Positions 1 through 11,607 of a stretch of 64,000 nucleotides of DNA are shown here, piece by piece (the stretch's first letter is position 1; each line of letters starts with the position of its first letter). The position numbers were made by a program, and so were the translations under genes. This DNA is from Crocodylus rhombifer (Eukaryota; Chordata; Crocodylia; Crocodylidae), in NCBI GenBank assembly GCA_038503035.1, contig JAVSML010025229.1:500136-564135 (forward strand). Direction: 5' to 3'. The notes below the pieces were generated by a model. That model was not told the origin of the DNA. It saw only the letters and a list, made by a program, of their open reading frames with translations, and ran no database searches.

Positions 1-1023
1 TCAAGTCTTTCACTTTAACTCTCTGTGCTCCTTGTCATTCCAGAACTTATGTTAGTTTTAACGCTGTGCCCTTAACACTGCAAATCTCTGCCTAGTGCAC
101 AGCAGGAGGGGAGCTGTGGCTTTTGTGTCTTACTGCAAGTGCAAGGGGATGTATAGGTGGCAGCAGGGTCAAGCACTGTGGGACTGATTTCCAGAGCTGC
201 TTAGCTGAGTTCTTGCAGTCTTTGAAGGGAATAGGAGTTGTGGCTACTCAGCAGCTCTGCAAATTGGTCTCTAATTACAGCCCCCCCTCACTGAGCTGTA
301 GAACATCTCAGCTTCCTTTAGCACCTGTTCCCTGAGGGGCAGTTTCTGCCACCCACAGTTGCAAGGAGTCATTGAGGAGTCCCATTCTGTTGCCTGAGGA
401 GTAGGTCCTACTTATTGAGAACGACCATAACAACGTAGATCTGCCCAAAGCTCCTGAGAACAAAAGCTGAAAACTGGGAAGGCTAAGAATGGGGAACATG
501 TGGGCATAAGAAATGTGTTCAATGCAAACCTTGGCATCCAAGTAAGGGAGGGATTCTCCCCAACTAGGTGGGAACTGCCCTGAGGCAGGCACTGGAAAGC
601 ACAGCTGTTCATCCTTAGTGCCCCTTTGGAAACTCTGGTATAGTTGGGTAAGCCAAGAAGGGGGATGTTTGAGGTAGTTGGGAGGAGAATCTTTTTAGGA
701 TGCATTGCTGTGCAGGATTCAGTGACAGTGCAGTCTGCATAGCTCAGGACAGACATTCAAAAAGCCTGAGCCTGAATTGATTCAATCTTTGCAGGTTAGT
801 CTAACCTGCAAAGATTGAACTGATTGGCAAGTGGATAGACCATTCCCTTTTCATTCTGGAAATGAAGGCACATGCCTGCAGTGTCTCAGGCCAGAAGCCT
901 GGGGGAGCTAGAGCAGCTTTCACACAGAAGCTTGGGGGGGCAGGCCCAGCAGGTCTGAGTAAGACTGAGTAGGGGTTTAAACCTCCACCTTGGCCTGTGG
1001 GGTTTAGACAGTGGGGGAAGAAT
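1..1023. other. non-coding sequence, no gene seen
   Basis: Apart from the 782-818 hairpin, I see only short chance reading frames without recognisable motifs. Confidence 0.6.
782..818. repeat. perfect 17-bp inverted repeat with 3-base loop
   Basis: The arm at 782-798 ('tcaatctttgcaggtta') is matched base for base in reverse complement at 802-818. No longer repeat was recognised around it; it may be the remnant centre of a foldback element. Confidence 0.85.
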
Positions 1024-1663
1024 TTCATAGACATTAGGGCTGGAAGGGACCTCAGAAGATCATCGAGTCCAGCCCCCCGTCCAAAGGGCAGGAAGTCAGC
1101 TGGGGTCATAGGATCCCAGCAAGATAAGCGTCCAATTTGCTCTTGAAGGTGTTCAATGTAGTAGGTGCTTGAACCACCTCTGATGGCAGGCTGTTCCAGA
1201 CCTTGGGGGCTCGGACAGTAAAGAAATTCTTCCTTATGTCCAGCCTGAAATGGTCTTGTAGTAGTTTATGACCGTTCGACCTCGTCATCCCTTGGGGTGC
1301 TCTGGTGAACAGACATTCCCCCAGATCCTGGTGGTCACCCCTGATAAACTTATAGGTGGCCATCAGATCACCCCTGAGCCTGTGCTTTTCCAGGCTAAAG
1401 AGCCCCATGACTCTCAGCCTGTCATTGTAAGGTCTGTTTTCCCGACCTCTGATCATGCGCGTGGCTCTCCTCTGGATTCTCTCAAGCTTCTCCACATCCT
1501 TTTTGAATTGTGGAGCCCAAAACTGGATGCAGTACTCTCTCTAGCTGCAGCCTCACCAAGGCCGAGTACAAGGGGAGAATGATGTTCCAGGATTTTCTTG
1601 AGAAACATCTATGGATGCAAGCCAGTGTTTTGGTCGCTTTAGTAGCCGCAGCATCGCATTGAG
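1024..1663 (-). mobile_element. CR1 LINE, 5'-truncated 3' end
   Basis: The segment is nearly identical in reverse complement to the last 620 bases of the full-length CR1 at 16-20.6 kb, including the 3' end 'agggctggaagggacctc'. On the minus strand a reading frame at 1495-1106 encodes the C-terminal end of ORF2 (motifs 'LERIQRRATRMIRG' and 'NFFTVRAPKVWNSLPSEV'). It is truncated at its 5' side at about 1663, where homology to the reference copy stops. Confidence 0.9.
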
Positions 1664-1779
1664 GGCATGGCCAGACCTCCTGTGGCTGGGGAGGGCAGGG
1701 GGAATGAGGAGGAGGAGTGGAGAGCTCTGCCTACCCCAGGAGCTCCCTTACTGCCAGGAGCAATTTGGGCACAGAGCAT

Positions 1780-3110
1780 TGCTGGACCTCAGAGGAGGAC
1801 TCTTCCCCAATCCTCCCTCTCCCCCATGGTCACGGGGTGCAGCAGGGGGCTCTGTGCAGGGCTGCCTGGCCCTAGTGGGGGACTCCTCCCCCTCTCCAAT
1901 ACTGTGGAGGGGGTCTGTTTCATGCTGGGGCGACTCTTTCCCCTCCTCCTCCCCCCGCCTCCCATTGCCACAGGGCTGGGAGGGGTACTTTGTACAGGGC
2001 TGCCCAGCCTGGGAGGGGGACTCCTCCCCCTACTTCTCTCCCCGCTATGGGGTGAGGAGGGGGGATCTGTTCGGTACTGGTCAGGGATTCTTCCCCCTGT
2101 TTCTCTCCTCCTCCCCCCTGCCTCTGCAGGGTGGGGAGGGGGGCCCTGTGTGGTGTTGCCAGGTCCAGTCTGGGCATGGGGAGTGGCTGTCACTGAGCCA
2201 CAGCCCCTGGGGGTGGATCTGCCATCATGGCCCAGCCCAGCCCTGCTGAGCCCTGATTGAGGCAGCTGCGTGGCGGGGCTGGGCTGGGCCATGGGGGCAG
2301 GGCTATCCCCGCCAGCTGCAGCTCAGGGACAGGAACACTGAGCCTTGTCAGCAGTGCAGCTTGGCCTGGCATGCACAGGCAGCAGCTAGCTAGGCAATAG
2401 GTTACCCAGGCTGGCTCAGAATTGAGCCCAGAGCCCAGCAACTACCCACCACGGGGCTTGCTACAGACCCACAAGCCCCTGCGGTGCATCTGAGCCAGCC
2501 CAGGTAGCCTGCTGCCCAGCCAGTCGCTGCCCATGCATGCCAGGCCAGGCTGTGCTGCTGACAGAGCTCAGTGTCCCTGTCACTGAGCTGCAGCTGGTTG
2601 GGGTGGCCCCATCCCCACAGCCAAGCCAACCCCACAGTGCAGCTGCCTTGGCCTCAGCTCAGCTGGGCCAAGCCGGGCCATGGGGCTGCAGCTCAATGAC
2701 ACTGCTCCCCGCACCAAGGCTGTGCTGGGCCAGGCTGGGCAATGCCACACAGAGCACCCCTCTCCGCCCCACAGTGGTGGAGGGAGGGGAAGGGGAAGAA
2801 TCCCCCTCTAGCACAGAACACAGCTCCCCTCCCCACCAGTGGATTGGGGGAGGAGCAGGGAGAAGAGTCCCCCTCTGGGGATGGGAAGCCCTGAACAAAG
2901 CCCCCCTCTCAACACCATGGTGGCGGGGGGATGGGCAGGAGGGAGGAGAAGGGGGAAGAGTCCTCCCCCAGTACTGAACAGTCCCCCCCACCCCATGGGG
3001 GAGGGGGAAGTGTCCTCCCTTAGGGGCTTGGCAGCCTCACACAGAGTCCCCCTCCCCACCCTATGCGGGGGGAGGAGGAGTGGGGGCTGCTCCACCCCAG
3101 CTGCAGTCCC
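1780..3110. repeat. large GC-rich imperfect palindrome (foldback element)
   Basis: The core arms 2314-2420 and 2489-2597 are clear reverse complements (for example 'gctcagggacagga' against the 'ctgtccctgagc'-type sequence in the other arm), separated by about 68 bases. Beyond the core, the pairing continues more loosely: 'gtggtgttgccaggtc' near 2150 matches the reverse complement of 'gggcaatgccacacag' near 2740. Further out, purine-rich 'gggaggggga' blocks on one side face pyrimidine-rich 'ctcctccccct' blocks on the other. Long open frames here are by-products of the biased composition. Confidence 0.8.
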
Positions 3111-3500
3111 CAGGGGCGGGGGGGGGGGAATTAACTTCCTCCCTGCCTCCTTAGCTTTAATGGGGCCATGCCGGGACAGCTGTGATCCCTGCCAGTGAGA
3201 CAGGGAATGGAAGGGGGGGAATAAACCCCATCCCGGTCAGTCTGGCAGAGCTGCTATCCTTCCCCACCGCCTCATTGCTCCAGTGGTGGGATGTGGCCCA
3301 ACATTGTCCTGGCATGGCCCCGTTAAGGTGAAGGGGGCAGGGAGGGGTTTACTTCCTGCCTCTGTGCTTCCTACCCCACAGCCAGTGTCTGCTAGCCCTA
3401 GTCATCCCCTCTGCCTCTGGTGCTCCCCAGCAGACAGGCAGACCCTGGCTGCAGGGGAGGGGTGGGGAGGGGAAGGAGGGAAGAATTAACCCCCTCCCTG
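3111..3500. repeat. degenerate GC-rich direct repeats
   Basis: A block of the form 'gaattaac-ttcctccctgcc' followed by a 'ggccatgcc'-type segment recurs at about 3129, 3220 and 3485 with heavy divergence. The block continues the GC-rich tract of the neighbouring palindrome, and I see no coding signature. Confidence 0.5.
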
Positions 3501-3665
3501 CCCACTTTGACTTAACAGAGCCATGCCAGCTGGTGTCTTGCCACGTTACCGCCCCAGTTCAGACTAGAGAGCAGAAGGGTGGGGCCAGCACTGCTTCACT
3601 GGAGCAGAGAACCCAGCTCAGAGAGCATGCTGGGAGACACTGGTTTAACTTAAACCAGGAGGGAG

Positions 3666-3855
3666 TCTGGGACAGACATTGCATAAATTGGTTTGATGTC
3701 AATCAGTTAAGTCTAATGCTACATTCAGTCAGCTTTATCTCGAACCAGTTTTGGCCATTTTGCAACTGGTTTATGTGCACTGAATTTATATTCTGTTACA
3801 GGTTTCAACTGGTTTCTGATCACTTGAACCAGTTTGTGTGTAATGTCTGTCCCTA
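3666..3855. mobile_element. MITE-like element with terminal inverted repeats
   Basis: The left end 'ctgggacagacattgc' is matched by the reverse complement of the right end 'gtaatgtctgtccctag'. 'aattggttt' and 'aaccagttt' continue the pairing inward. No clean target-site duplication was found. It is about 190 bp and non-coding. Confidence 0.65.
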
Positions 3856-5300
3856 GCTGCAGCTCTCACCTGCTTTAGTTTATGCTAGAGCAGTTTAGGA
3901 TTGGTAAACCACAAAGGTGGCTTGATATTGCCAATTCTGTCCATGTCATACTTCTTGGCCTTAATCCTGCTCTTAGGTTATGCTGATGATCATCTGTGCA
4001 GAACCACTGTCACTCTTGCATATCTGCATTCCACTACCCACTCACCCTGCTTGACCTTGAGTTTGGGCACACAGTGATTTGGTGGCTCCACAGGGCCTTG
4101 TTCTAGACTAAAGCTCAGCTAGCAGACATGATTTTACTGATAAGCGGGCAAAGTGGTGATGAGCACTTTGAAATCAATACAGGTGGCGGCAGCAGCAGCA
4201 CTTGTTGCGTGAAGTTTGAATTAGGGAAAATCAATTCTCCAGACCATGTTGTTAGTCATTTGCAGAATGTTTCATTTTATGGAAAACACCAAAGCCTTTC
4301 AAGACTAGCAAGCCACTGATATTCTTTAAAGATTAAATTCTTCCTTCTCAGAGGCCTAAAGGAGTTTCACTAGAAAAACTGTTTGTTACATACTTGTTGT
4401 GCTGACAGCTGTAGTTGAAACCATGCCACACTTGGCAATGAGAAAACTTTCCCTGAAGACATGCCATCAGCTGAGGAATAACTGCAATTTCTCTGTCTGT
4501 CTCCCTCTCTGTCTCTCTCTGCTGTAAAGTGCGTGGCAGAGTGCCGTGATATTTTAATGAATGGGAAACAATATTATAGATTAAGATGTGCTGTTGTTTA
4601 AACAACAGACCCTGGTGTTTAAGGAAAAAGGCTTCGTAGTGCCATTTTTTATATCCGTTATTGCAAGTGAATTGCAAGCCCAGCTAAAGTTAGTGGTAGA
4701 AATTGCTTTGTCTTGAGTGAAACCAGGATTTCATCCTTTCTTTTTAGAGACGTTGTAGCAGGTGTCTTTATTTGTACAACCCCCGGGCAAAACAAACCCT
4801 AATAACATGAAAAATGGGGCACATTTGGAAATCTAGAAATGGAAGGGATAAAGCCTCAAGTGTGTTTTCTTCTCTGTCTCTGTCTCTCAATTTTTTCTAC
4901 TTGTAATATGGCGTGCTTTTAAAAACAATAACAAATACCATATTTGCTTGCATACAACATACCTTTCCCCCCAAAATAGCCTTTCAAAACTGGGTGAGTG
5001 TCTTAAGCAGGGCTCCTGATTTACTGGTCAAAACAGCTACAATGGAATTTTTATTCAGGCAGCAGCGGAGGGAGTCAACTGACTTTGTCTCATTATAATC
5101 TACTTGATTCTTGCTAATTATTCTTTGTTCAACAAGTTAATTACCCACTCTCCTTTTCCAAGTTCTTGATGTTCTACTAATTAAGCTAGTCTTTACTCAG
5201 GAATCTTGCTGAAGATTTTGCAGTTTAGCTACTCCTTGTCTCTCTCCTTTTTACAGTCCTGCAAAACTGTTTTCAGGTCTTTTAAAAAAATGCCCATGGA
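3856..5300. other. non-coding sequence, no gene seen
   Basis: Ordinary AT-balanced DNA. It includes a CT-rich stretch near 4490-4520 ('tctgtctccctctctg') and no recognisable repeat or exon. Confidence 0.5.
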
Positions 5301-5319
5301 GCCCAGCCTTCAGCAGCAG

Positions 5320-6196
5320 CTACAGTTTCAGCATTTGGGAACACACCCCTCTTTCTGTCCACTTCTCCCACTGGACCAGGGTGGCCTGCCTCTGCTTTGA
5401 GAGGAAGGGGGCATTGGAGCAAATGGGGGACTTCCCTTTCAGCACACTCACACTGGTGCCAGGCTGAGCACCAAGAAGGGCAAGGGGGTGCTGCCTCCTC
5501 AGATGTGGCAGCATGGCCGTGGTGAAGAAGTGTCTCACGTCCTTGCCACGGCTCATGTGCCTTCGGCAGTGCTGGTAGATGGCAAACCTGGGATCATCTG
5601 CCACCTCAAAATGATCCCACACTACACTACTCCCCCGCTTCTGGTTGAGGGCGAGGATCCTGCCTTTTCCCCCTTCTCAGCAGGCTGAGGCTGAACAGCA
5701 GGAGGAGCTGCCTCAGCTGAGCCACTTGCCTTCACAACCTCACCTCTTCCAAGGTGCTGCTTTCCAGAGGAGACCTGGGTCTACGGGAAATGTGAGGGGT
5801 GTGGAGCACAAACTCTGATTTCCTCTCAGTCCCCAGAATTGCTTGAGCCAATGCGCTCAGCATCCCTGGTTCCAGCTCCAGCTCCTCCTCTGGCAGTGGG
5901 AGGCTTACGCTGAGAGCTGAAATTGGGGTGGAGAAGGTAGTGATTCCACTGCTGGTGCCTGCTTCTGGACTGAGCAAAGGTGGTGCAGGTACAGGGACAT
6001 CAGGTGCAGACACTGCGCCCACCTCCTGGCTTCCACTGGCACCACTCAATTCATGGCTGCTTGGGACTAGAATGCATGAATGCATCTCTGTTTTGCCCGG
6101 GGGGGGGAGGGGGGCCCTTGCAGTTCTAGCTCTCCCCCTACCTCCTCTCCCTCCCCTGCCAGAAGACCTAGCACCTGTCTTTCCAGCACACTTCAT
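5320..6196 (-). pseudogene. broken BED-type zinc-finger gene, probably hAT transposase-derived
   Basis: On the minus strand, 6196 to 5732 encodes a Gly/Arg-rich start ('SGRGGRGGRGRAR') and then an acidic, Ser/Pro-rich region. After a frame change between about 5732 and 5650, it continues as a BED-like finger (5622 to about 5470): 'VWDHFEV' aromatic start, a 'YQHC' knuckle, then 'LPHLRRQHP' with the His pair. The first zinc ligand, normally Cys in C-x2-C, is Tyr here. BED fingers sit at the N-terminus of hAT transposases and of ZBED proteins derived from them. No catalytic hAT domain follows, so this is the 5' part of a dead transposase-like gene or retrocopy. The ATG at 6194-6196 is the most plausible start, because the sequence upstream of it is low in coding character. 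Confidence 0.6.
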
Positions 6197-6286
6197 ATTG
6201 ATCTTTCCTGTGCTGGAAAAGTTCTGTGTCTGTGTGTGTGAATCCTTTTGTATCATATATTTTATTCCCTCTGTTGTGGCGTGCAC

Positions 6287-6821
6287 TGGCCTCTTCTTTG
6301 AATATTTGCTTCGGTTTAAGGGTTTATGTAAAAATTGTGTGCCATCTGTCTGTTTGTCTTGTTCTGCTGTGAATATCTGTCTATGCTATTCTGATGAAAG
6401 AAAACTTATGCTATGTACTATGTATGGCAAATTGCCCTTTTTCCATACACCAGAGTATCTAGGGTGGCACAACTTGGTGCTTTATACATGGTATCCCTAT
6501 ACAGGCCCTCATTTAATGGTTGTTTTTTTTTCTTTTCTCTTATGCAGAATATAAACACAATGACATTTGAGTTTGTGTTGAACTTTCCAACTCCTGATGT
6601 TTGACTGGGTTTGAAATTAGAGAGCATGAATTTGCTTAGTCCCAGACACTATTATTTGGTGATGGTTTGTCGGCATGTGTCAGATGGGTGAGTAGTTGTA
6701 ATCTGTGTCCTGATCCATATCACAAGTGACATCTTTCTGGCAGTTTCAGCTAGGAGGTCAAGAACTGATGGGAAACTACAGGCTAAATTATGCTTTGGTG
6801 CCTACAGTGGTCCTTCTAGGA
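6287..6821. other. non-coding spacer before a hAT element
   Basis: No recognisable repeat or coding signal. The last eight bases (6814-6821) are the left target-site duplication of the next element. Confidence 0.5.
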
Positions 6822-7449
6822 CAGGGGTGGGCAATTATTTCAGCTGGAGGGCTGCTTAATGAGTTTTGGTGAGCTGTCGAGAGGTTACAACAGTAGTCCT
6901 GCCTCTTGACAGGTGCCCCATCCCATCATCACCATCTTGGGACCGGAAGTCCCAACCCCTGACTTTTGCCACCACAAGTCTCTCCCCTTATCCCTGGAAG
7001 TACTCTTTTTAGAGGGAGGGGTTACCATCTTGGAACTGGAAAAGAAACCAAATCATGTACTAAAAATCAAAACATCTACAATAACATGTTTTAGTTTCAT
7101 TTCAAAAAATATTTTTGTCCTGATTTGTGTGCGTTTGCCTAGGGTATATAGAGGTGATTGCATAATAGCTCAAAAATAAAGTCTTACTTTTGTATATTGT
7201 GTGTGGTTGGGGGTGGATTCATGGGGTTTGTGGGGTGTGAGGGAGAATGGAGAGTGTGGGGACCCCACTATATGCCCCCTGCCATGGTACAGCACCCAAC
7301 AGCAGCAGCAGCAGGTAGCAGGCAGCAAGGCATTGGGCTGCTCATGGCCCATACAGGCACAGCCTTCCAGTAACGTGCGGCCCCAGCCAGTTCTAGGAGC
7401 TGCATGCCAGGCCAGCCAGCCTCTATTATGCAGGGCTCATGTAGAGCTC

Positions 7450-8357
7450 TGTAACAGGATGGGCATCCTAGGGGGTCACTGTGCTCTGCCCTAGCACCCC
7501 CTTACTGTGTCCAGTTAGTCTACAAAGCACCCTCAGTTCTCACCCGCCACATCTTTGATGTAAAGTGCATATAATAGGGAGGCTGCCTCTTCATCTCCCT
7601 GGACATTGTTTTCCTCCTGTACATTAGTCCCGCTTCTGTAATGGGTACTTCTGTGCACCCCAGCCTTATGGGTTATACATGGCTCCAACCATCCCTGTAC
7701 CACGCCCCAAGCCTTGCAGATGTAACGGATGTTGTTCGGTCCTGATGTCACTGATACTTGGGCGCTCCACAGCCCTGTCTTGCACCGCGCCTCATAGGCG
7801 CTCTTCAATCGCTGCCCCTTTCTCTGGGGGTCAGCACACCTCAGTATTGCATTCTCCCTGGCACTCAGGTCAGCACCCCCCCCAATTCTGCACCTTCTCT
7901 TGCATTTGGGGTCAGTGCACCCCCAATACTGTGCCCTCTCTGGCACCTGGGTCCCTATGCTGCCATGGACCCCCTATGAGGCCTCCTCCATCCCCTTATA
8001 GCCTCACTCAAGCCAGTCTAACAGCAAACAAAACACAGGCCCCTGGGCTATAAGACGCCCGGCTACAACATCACTTGAGCCACCCCAAGGGTGCTCCATC
8101 CCTCACCTGTATCAAGCTGCTCGTGCATTCCAGCATCTTCTCTTTTCTCACTCAGGCAGAGCTCCTTCCCCCTTGGCTGCCAGCAGGGAACTGCCTGGCC
8201 TCATCCTGGGATTCATGTAGGAACCAGGCCTGGCCCCTTCTAGTCAGCTGACCGCTAACAGGTGTGGGCCACTAGCTCCCCTGGTTGCCCTAGCAACCTG
8301 TACCTGGGTGTTTCTCTCTTGTGCCACAAGTAGCAGGCACCTTAGTGCCCTACTACA
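7450..8357. mobile_element. solo LTR, 908 bp, inside hAT copy 1
   Basis: The segment begins 'tgtaacagg' and ends 'cctactaca' (TG...CA, with TGTA/TACA ends). It is flanked by a perfect 5-bp duplication 'agctc' at 7445-7449 and 8358-8362. It interrupts one arm of the host palindrome: 'agctct' before it and 'agctcccaggact' after it together match the reverse complement of the intact arm at about 8550-8570. No internal retroviral genes are present. Orientation is uncertain, since TATA-like sequences occur on both strands. Confidence 0.8.
7824..7950. repeat. three degenerate ~42-bp tandem units
   Basis: 'ggtcagca(c)acc...atactgc(a)cc...ctctggcacc' is repeated about three times in tandem inside the solo LTR. 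Confidence 0.6.
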
Positions 8358-9149
8358 AGCTCCCAGGACTTGTGTACCAGCAGGGGGAAATCCCACACAA
8401 TGGAGCTGGAGGCCAGGCCCTGGCCCCTGCTCCCACATTCAGTTCCTGGGACTCTGCTGGAAGTGGTGGGGAGCCCTGCTCCCTGCTTCCTGGTGGCAGG
8501 GAGCAGGGCTAGGCTGCCAGCTCCATCATGCAGGGGTTCCCCCTCCACTGGTGGTGTAGAAGTTCTGAGAGCTGCACATGAGCCCTGTGTGATAGAGGTG
8601 GGCTGGCCAGGCTCTGCTGCTTGCCACCACATGCAGCTCCCAGAATTGGCTGGATCCATGCGCCACTGGGTGGTTGCACCTGCGTGGACTGTGAGTGCCC
8701 AAGGACCTGTTGCTGCTGCTGCTGGCAGCAAGGGCTGTGTGCCATGGAGGGGGTATGTAGAGGGCAGGGGGTTCCCACTCCACACCGACCTCCCTCACAC
8801 CCACATACCTGCACCTTGCCCACCTGAGCTACATGCTGTCATCGCTCTGCTGGGCACAGGACCCAGGCTAAGCACTCCTGCCACCCCCAGTCTGATGCTC
8901 CATGATCCCACCCAGCTGCAGCTTCCCTACCTGCTGCCCAGAGCCAGTGCAGCAGCCAGTATCAGTGGCCCCACCCAGAAGCTGTGCATGCTAGCTGGGG
9001 CCAGGGCCTTCCCATGTGTGAGGGTGGGAGCAAAGTGTACAGGCTGGATGAAATACAATTAATTGGTGGGGTGCCTACAGGCCAGATGAAATCACCTGGT
9101 GGGCTGCATCCAGCCTACAGGCCCTATTTTGTCTGCCCCTGTTCTAGGT

Positions 9150-10820
9150 TATGGCTTGACAGTAACAGGGCAAGTCTACATTGTTGCTCTCTGCTTCTGG
9201 GTTATGCATTGGACTAGGCTCCTGCTGTTATCTGTTTCAGTGGCTTCTAGCAGTATCAAATTTTTTTGCTGAATAAGAAGGCTGGCAAAATAATTTTATG
9301 AGGACAAAAATATTAATGGACTAGAAACTTACACAATAACAGTAAAACTGCTAGTTGAAAGATTGACAACCCTGTGAGTTAAGGACTGGTGAGATTTCTT
9401 TCTCATGAGCATAAAAGCAAAGAAACTTGCAACTGGATCTACTGTTTTGCTTCTTATTGGCTATAAAATAACATCCCAGCAATTCTTCACAAGGAAGAGT
9501 TATAGAAAGGAAATATTTCAAGTTTTTAAACTGTTTCTTAACAGGATGTAGCAGCTGGACATGAAATGAACCAGCAATTGATCAATGGAGTATGGTTTGA
9601 GACCTGTTCGTGTAGCACTTAATAAAGTGTTACCAAGCCCAGTCATGAATCAGGCCTCAAATAATAAGACCAGCTTACAGAGTCTAGGATTCTGAAGATA
9701 GATCAGCCTTTTGATGTTTGAGCCATAAGGATTTAGTCTTTTTTAAGTTTATCTGTAATCACAGAGAATTAGAAAGTTATTCTTACTATTATTTATTCTT
9801 AATAATACCCTAGATTTTGTATAGTAATCTGACACTAAAATCTTGCCCTTTGAGAAAAATGCCAATTACAAGCCCCCTGGTAAAACTGTGAGTAGGAAAC
9901 TTTATAGTATATCGTTCTGCCACATGGTTCTCTTCAGCACAGATCCTTGCCAAGGGACCTGAACTGTAATAAAATTAAAACAAGTAAAGTTTGGACATGC
10001 TAAGTAATGGTGAAAGGTGGTACACAAACTGCTTGAATTAAGTTAATGCTGATTTGGCTAGCATTATTCTAGAGAGAAAATCCAGTACAATTTCACATGG
10101 CTTTGTGAGGGGAAAATGTCGCATATAACTGCTGTTTCCTTGCCCCCTGCCTTCCAGAAGACTAGTTACAACAGTTCCCTGCCCTAAACCTATATATATC
10201 CTGCAAGGTTGTGGAGCGTCACATTAAGCTAAATTAAAAGTGTTGGAGGTTGCTTAGGACACATCATCTACCATCATCTGTTATGTGGTAAACACTTCAT
10301 GTGTCTGCTCCTTTTCCTCGAAAGCTAAACTCTGGCAGCTTGACCAGCTTAAAATATTTGAAACAATGAAAACAGTTTCTTTAAATTATTTTATTTTCAG
10401 CAGTATTCTTTTTCCCATTTCCTCCAATAATTCAGTGTAATTTGTTCATCTCTCCACCCCTAAGGGTGAAAAAGGTTGGTATGTGGTATGTGGTAAGATG
10501 AAGCTGACAGATGTAGTAAGATATAGCTACATTTCACAGATGCCTTTGAACAATGAGTATCAGAGCCTCTTTATTTCACCTTTGCTAGCATGTCTCCAAC
10601 AGAATCAAGGTCCCTTGTTTCCTGTGGAACCAACCTAAAAGGTGTTTTCAGAGCAAAGAGAAGAAACTGACCAAAGGCAATGCAGACCTGGTCAGCACTG
10701 ACTTAACAGCTCCACATTGCTTCTTGAGTATCAAAGGGAAAAGGGAAAAAGCCATAATAGAGGGCTTGTGGACACACTCTCTGCAGGGTGGCCAGAAGAG
10801 ATCCATAGGGCTCATAGATG
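9150..10820. other. AT-rich non-coding sequence, no gene seen
   Basis: No recognisable exon or repeat in this stretch; possibly decayed old repeats. Confidence 0.5.
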
Positions 10821-10821
10821 T

Positions 10822-11359
10822 CATAGATTTCATAGACATTAGGGCTGGAAGGGAACTCAGAAGATCACTGAGTCCAGCCCCCTGCCCAAAAGGCAGGAAG
10901 TCAGCTGTGGGTCATAGGATCCCAGCAAGATAAGCATCCAATTTGCTCTTGAAGGTGTTCAATGTAGGTGCTTGAACCATCTCCGATGGCAGGCTGTTCC
11001 AGACCTTGGGGGCTTGGACAGTAAAGAAATTCTTCCTTATGTCCAGCCTGAAACGGTCTTGTAGTAGTTTATGACCGTTCGACCTCGTCTTCCCTTGGGG
11101 CGCTCTGGTGAACAAACATTCCCCCAGATCCTGGTGGTCACCCCTGATAAACTTATAGGTGGCCATCAGGTCACCCTGAGCCTGCGCTTTTCCAGGCTAA
11201 AGAGCCCCATGGCTCTCAGCCTGTCATCATAAGGTCTGTTTTCCTGACCTCTGATCATGTGCGTGGCTCTTCTCTGGACTCTCTCAAGCTTCTCCACATC
11301 CTTTTTGAATCGTGGAGCCCAAAGCTGGACGCAGGACTCCAGCTGCGGTCTCAACAAGG
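10822..11359 (-). mobile_element. CR1 LINE, 5'-truncated 3' end
   Basis: The reverse complement matches the 3' end of the CR1 at 20.1-20.6 kb. Minus-strand frames at 11357-11166 and 11166-10912 encode the ORF2 C-terminus ('[22 protein letters not shown]', then 'RDRFRLDIRKNFFTV'-type sequence). A one-base difference near 11166 breaks the frame. Confidence 0.9.
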
Positions 11360-11412
11360 GTCATATGCATTCCAAGGTTGTTTAGTTATGGAGGTGAGGG
11401 AGACTTGAGCCA

Positions 11413-11443
11413 CAAAAGCTACTTCTACTGGAAGTAGCTTTTG
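11413..11443. repeat. 12-bp inverted repeat
   Basis: 'caaaagctactt' at 11413-11424 pairs with 'aagtagcttttg' at 11432-11443. It is short and no family was recognised. Confidence 0.7.
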
Positions 11444-11607
11444 GACAAAGCTTGCGCTCATGGGGTTTTTCCTTTGAGAAAAGTCACTTGTGAACCTGTT
11501 TTGGACCTTTCAGTGAGAAAATGGAACTTAGTTGAGTAGGTCAGGTTACAGTGGAAAGAGCATTGAAAACAATGCTATTACCTAGGACACTTTGGTCACT
11601 AAGCATA

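Larger units (their letters stand above)
6822..9141. mobile_element. hAT-like foldback element, copy 1 (contains a solo LTR)
   Basis: Starts 'caggggtgggcaatta' and ends 'ttgtctgcccctg', imperfect terminal inverted repeats of hAT type. It is flanked by 8-bp target-site duplications 'ttctagga' (6814-6821) and 'ttctaggt' (9142-9149), 7 of 8 identical. Left-end sequence, the internal 'ctcaaaaataaa' block and right-end sequence are shared with copies at 13747 and 22625. The interior is an inverted repeat: 7255-7449 pairs with 8560-8775 (both arms carry a CAG/CTG tract), and 8358-8440 pairs with 8505-8560. Without the LTR the element would be about 1.41 kb. No transposase is encoded, so it is non-autonomous. 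Confidence 0.85.

Noticed and set aside
1611..2292. Open frames of 167-212 codons in the GC-rich palindrome
   Set aside because: Overlapping frames are open on both strands and in several phases because of strand-biased G/C composition. The proteins are low-complexity Gly/Pro/Ser with no motifs.
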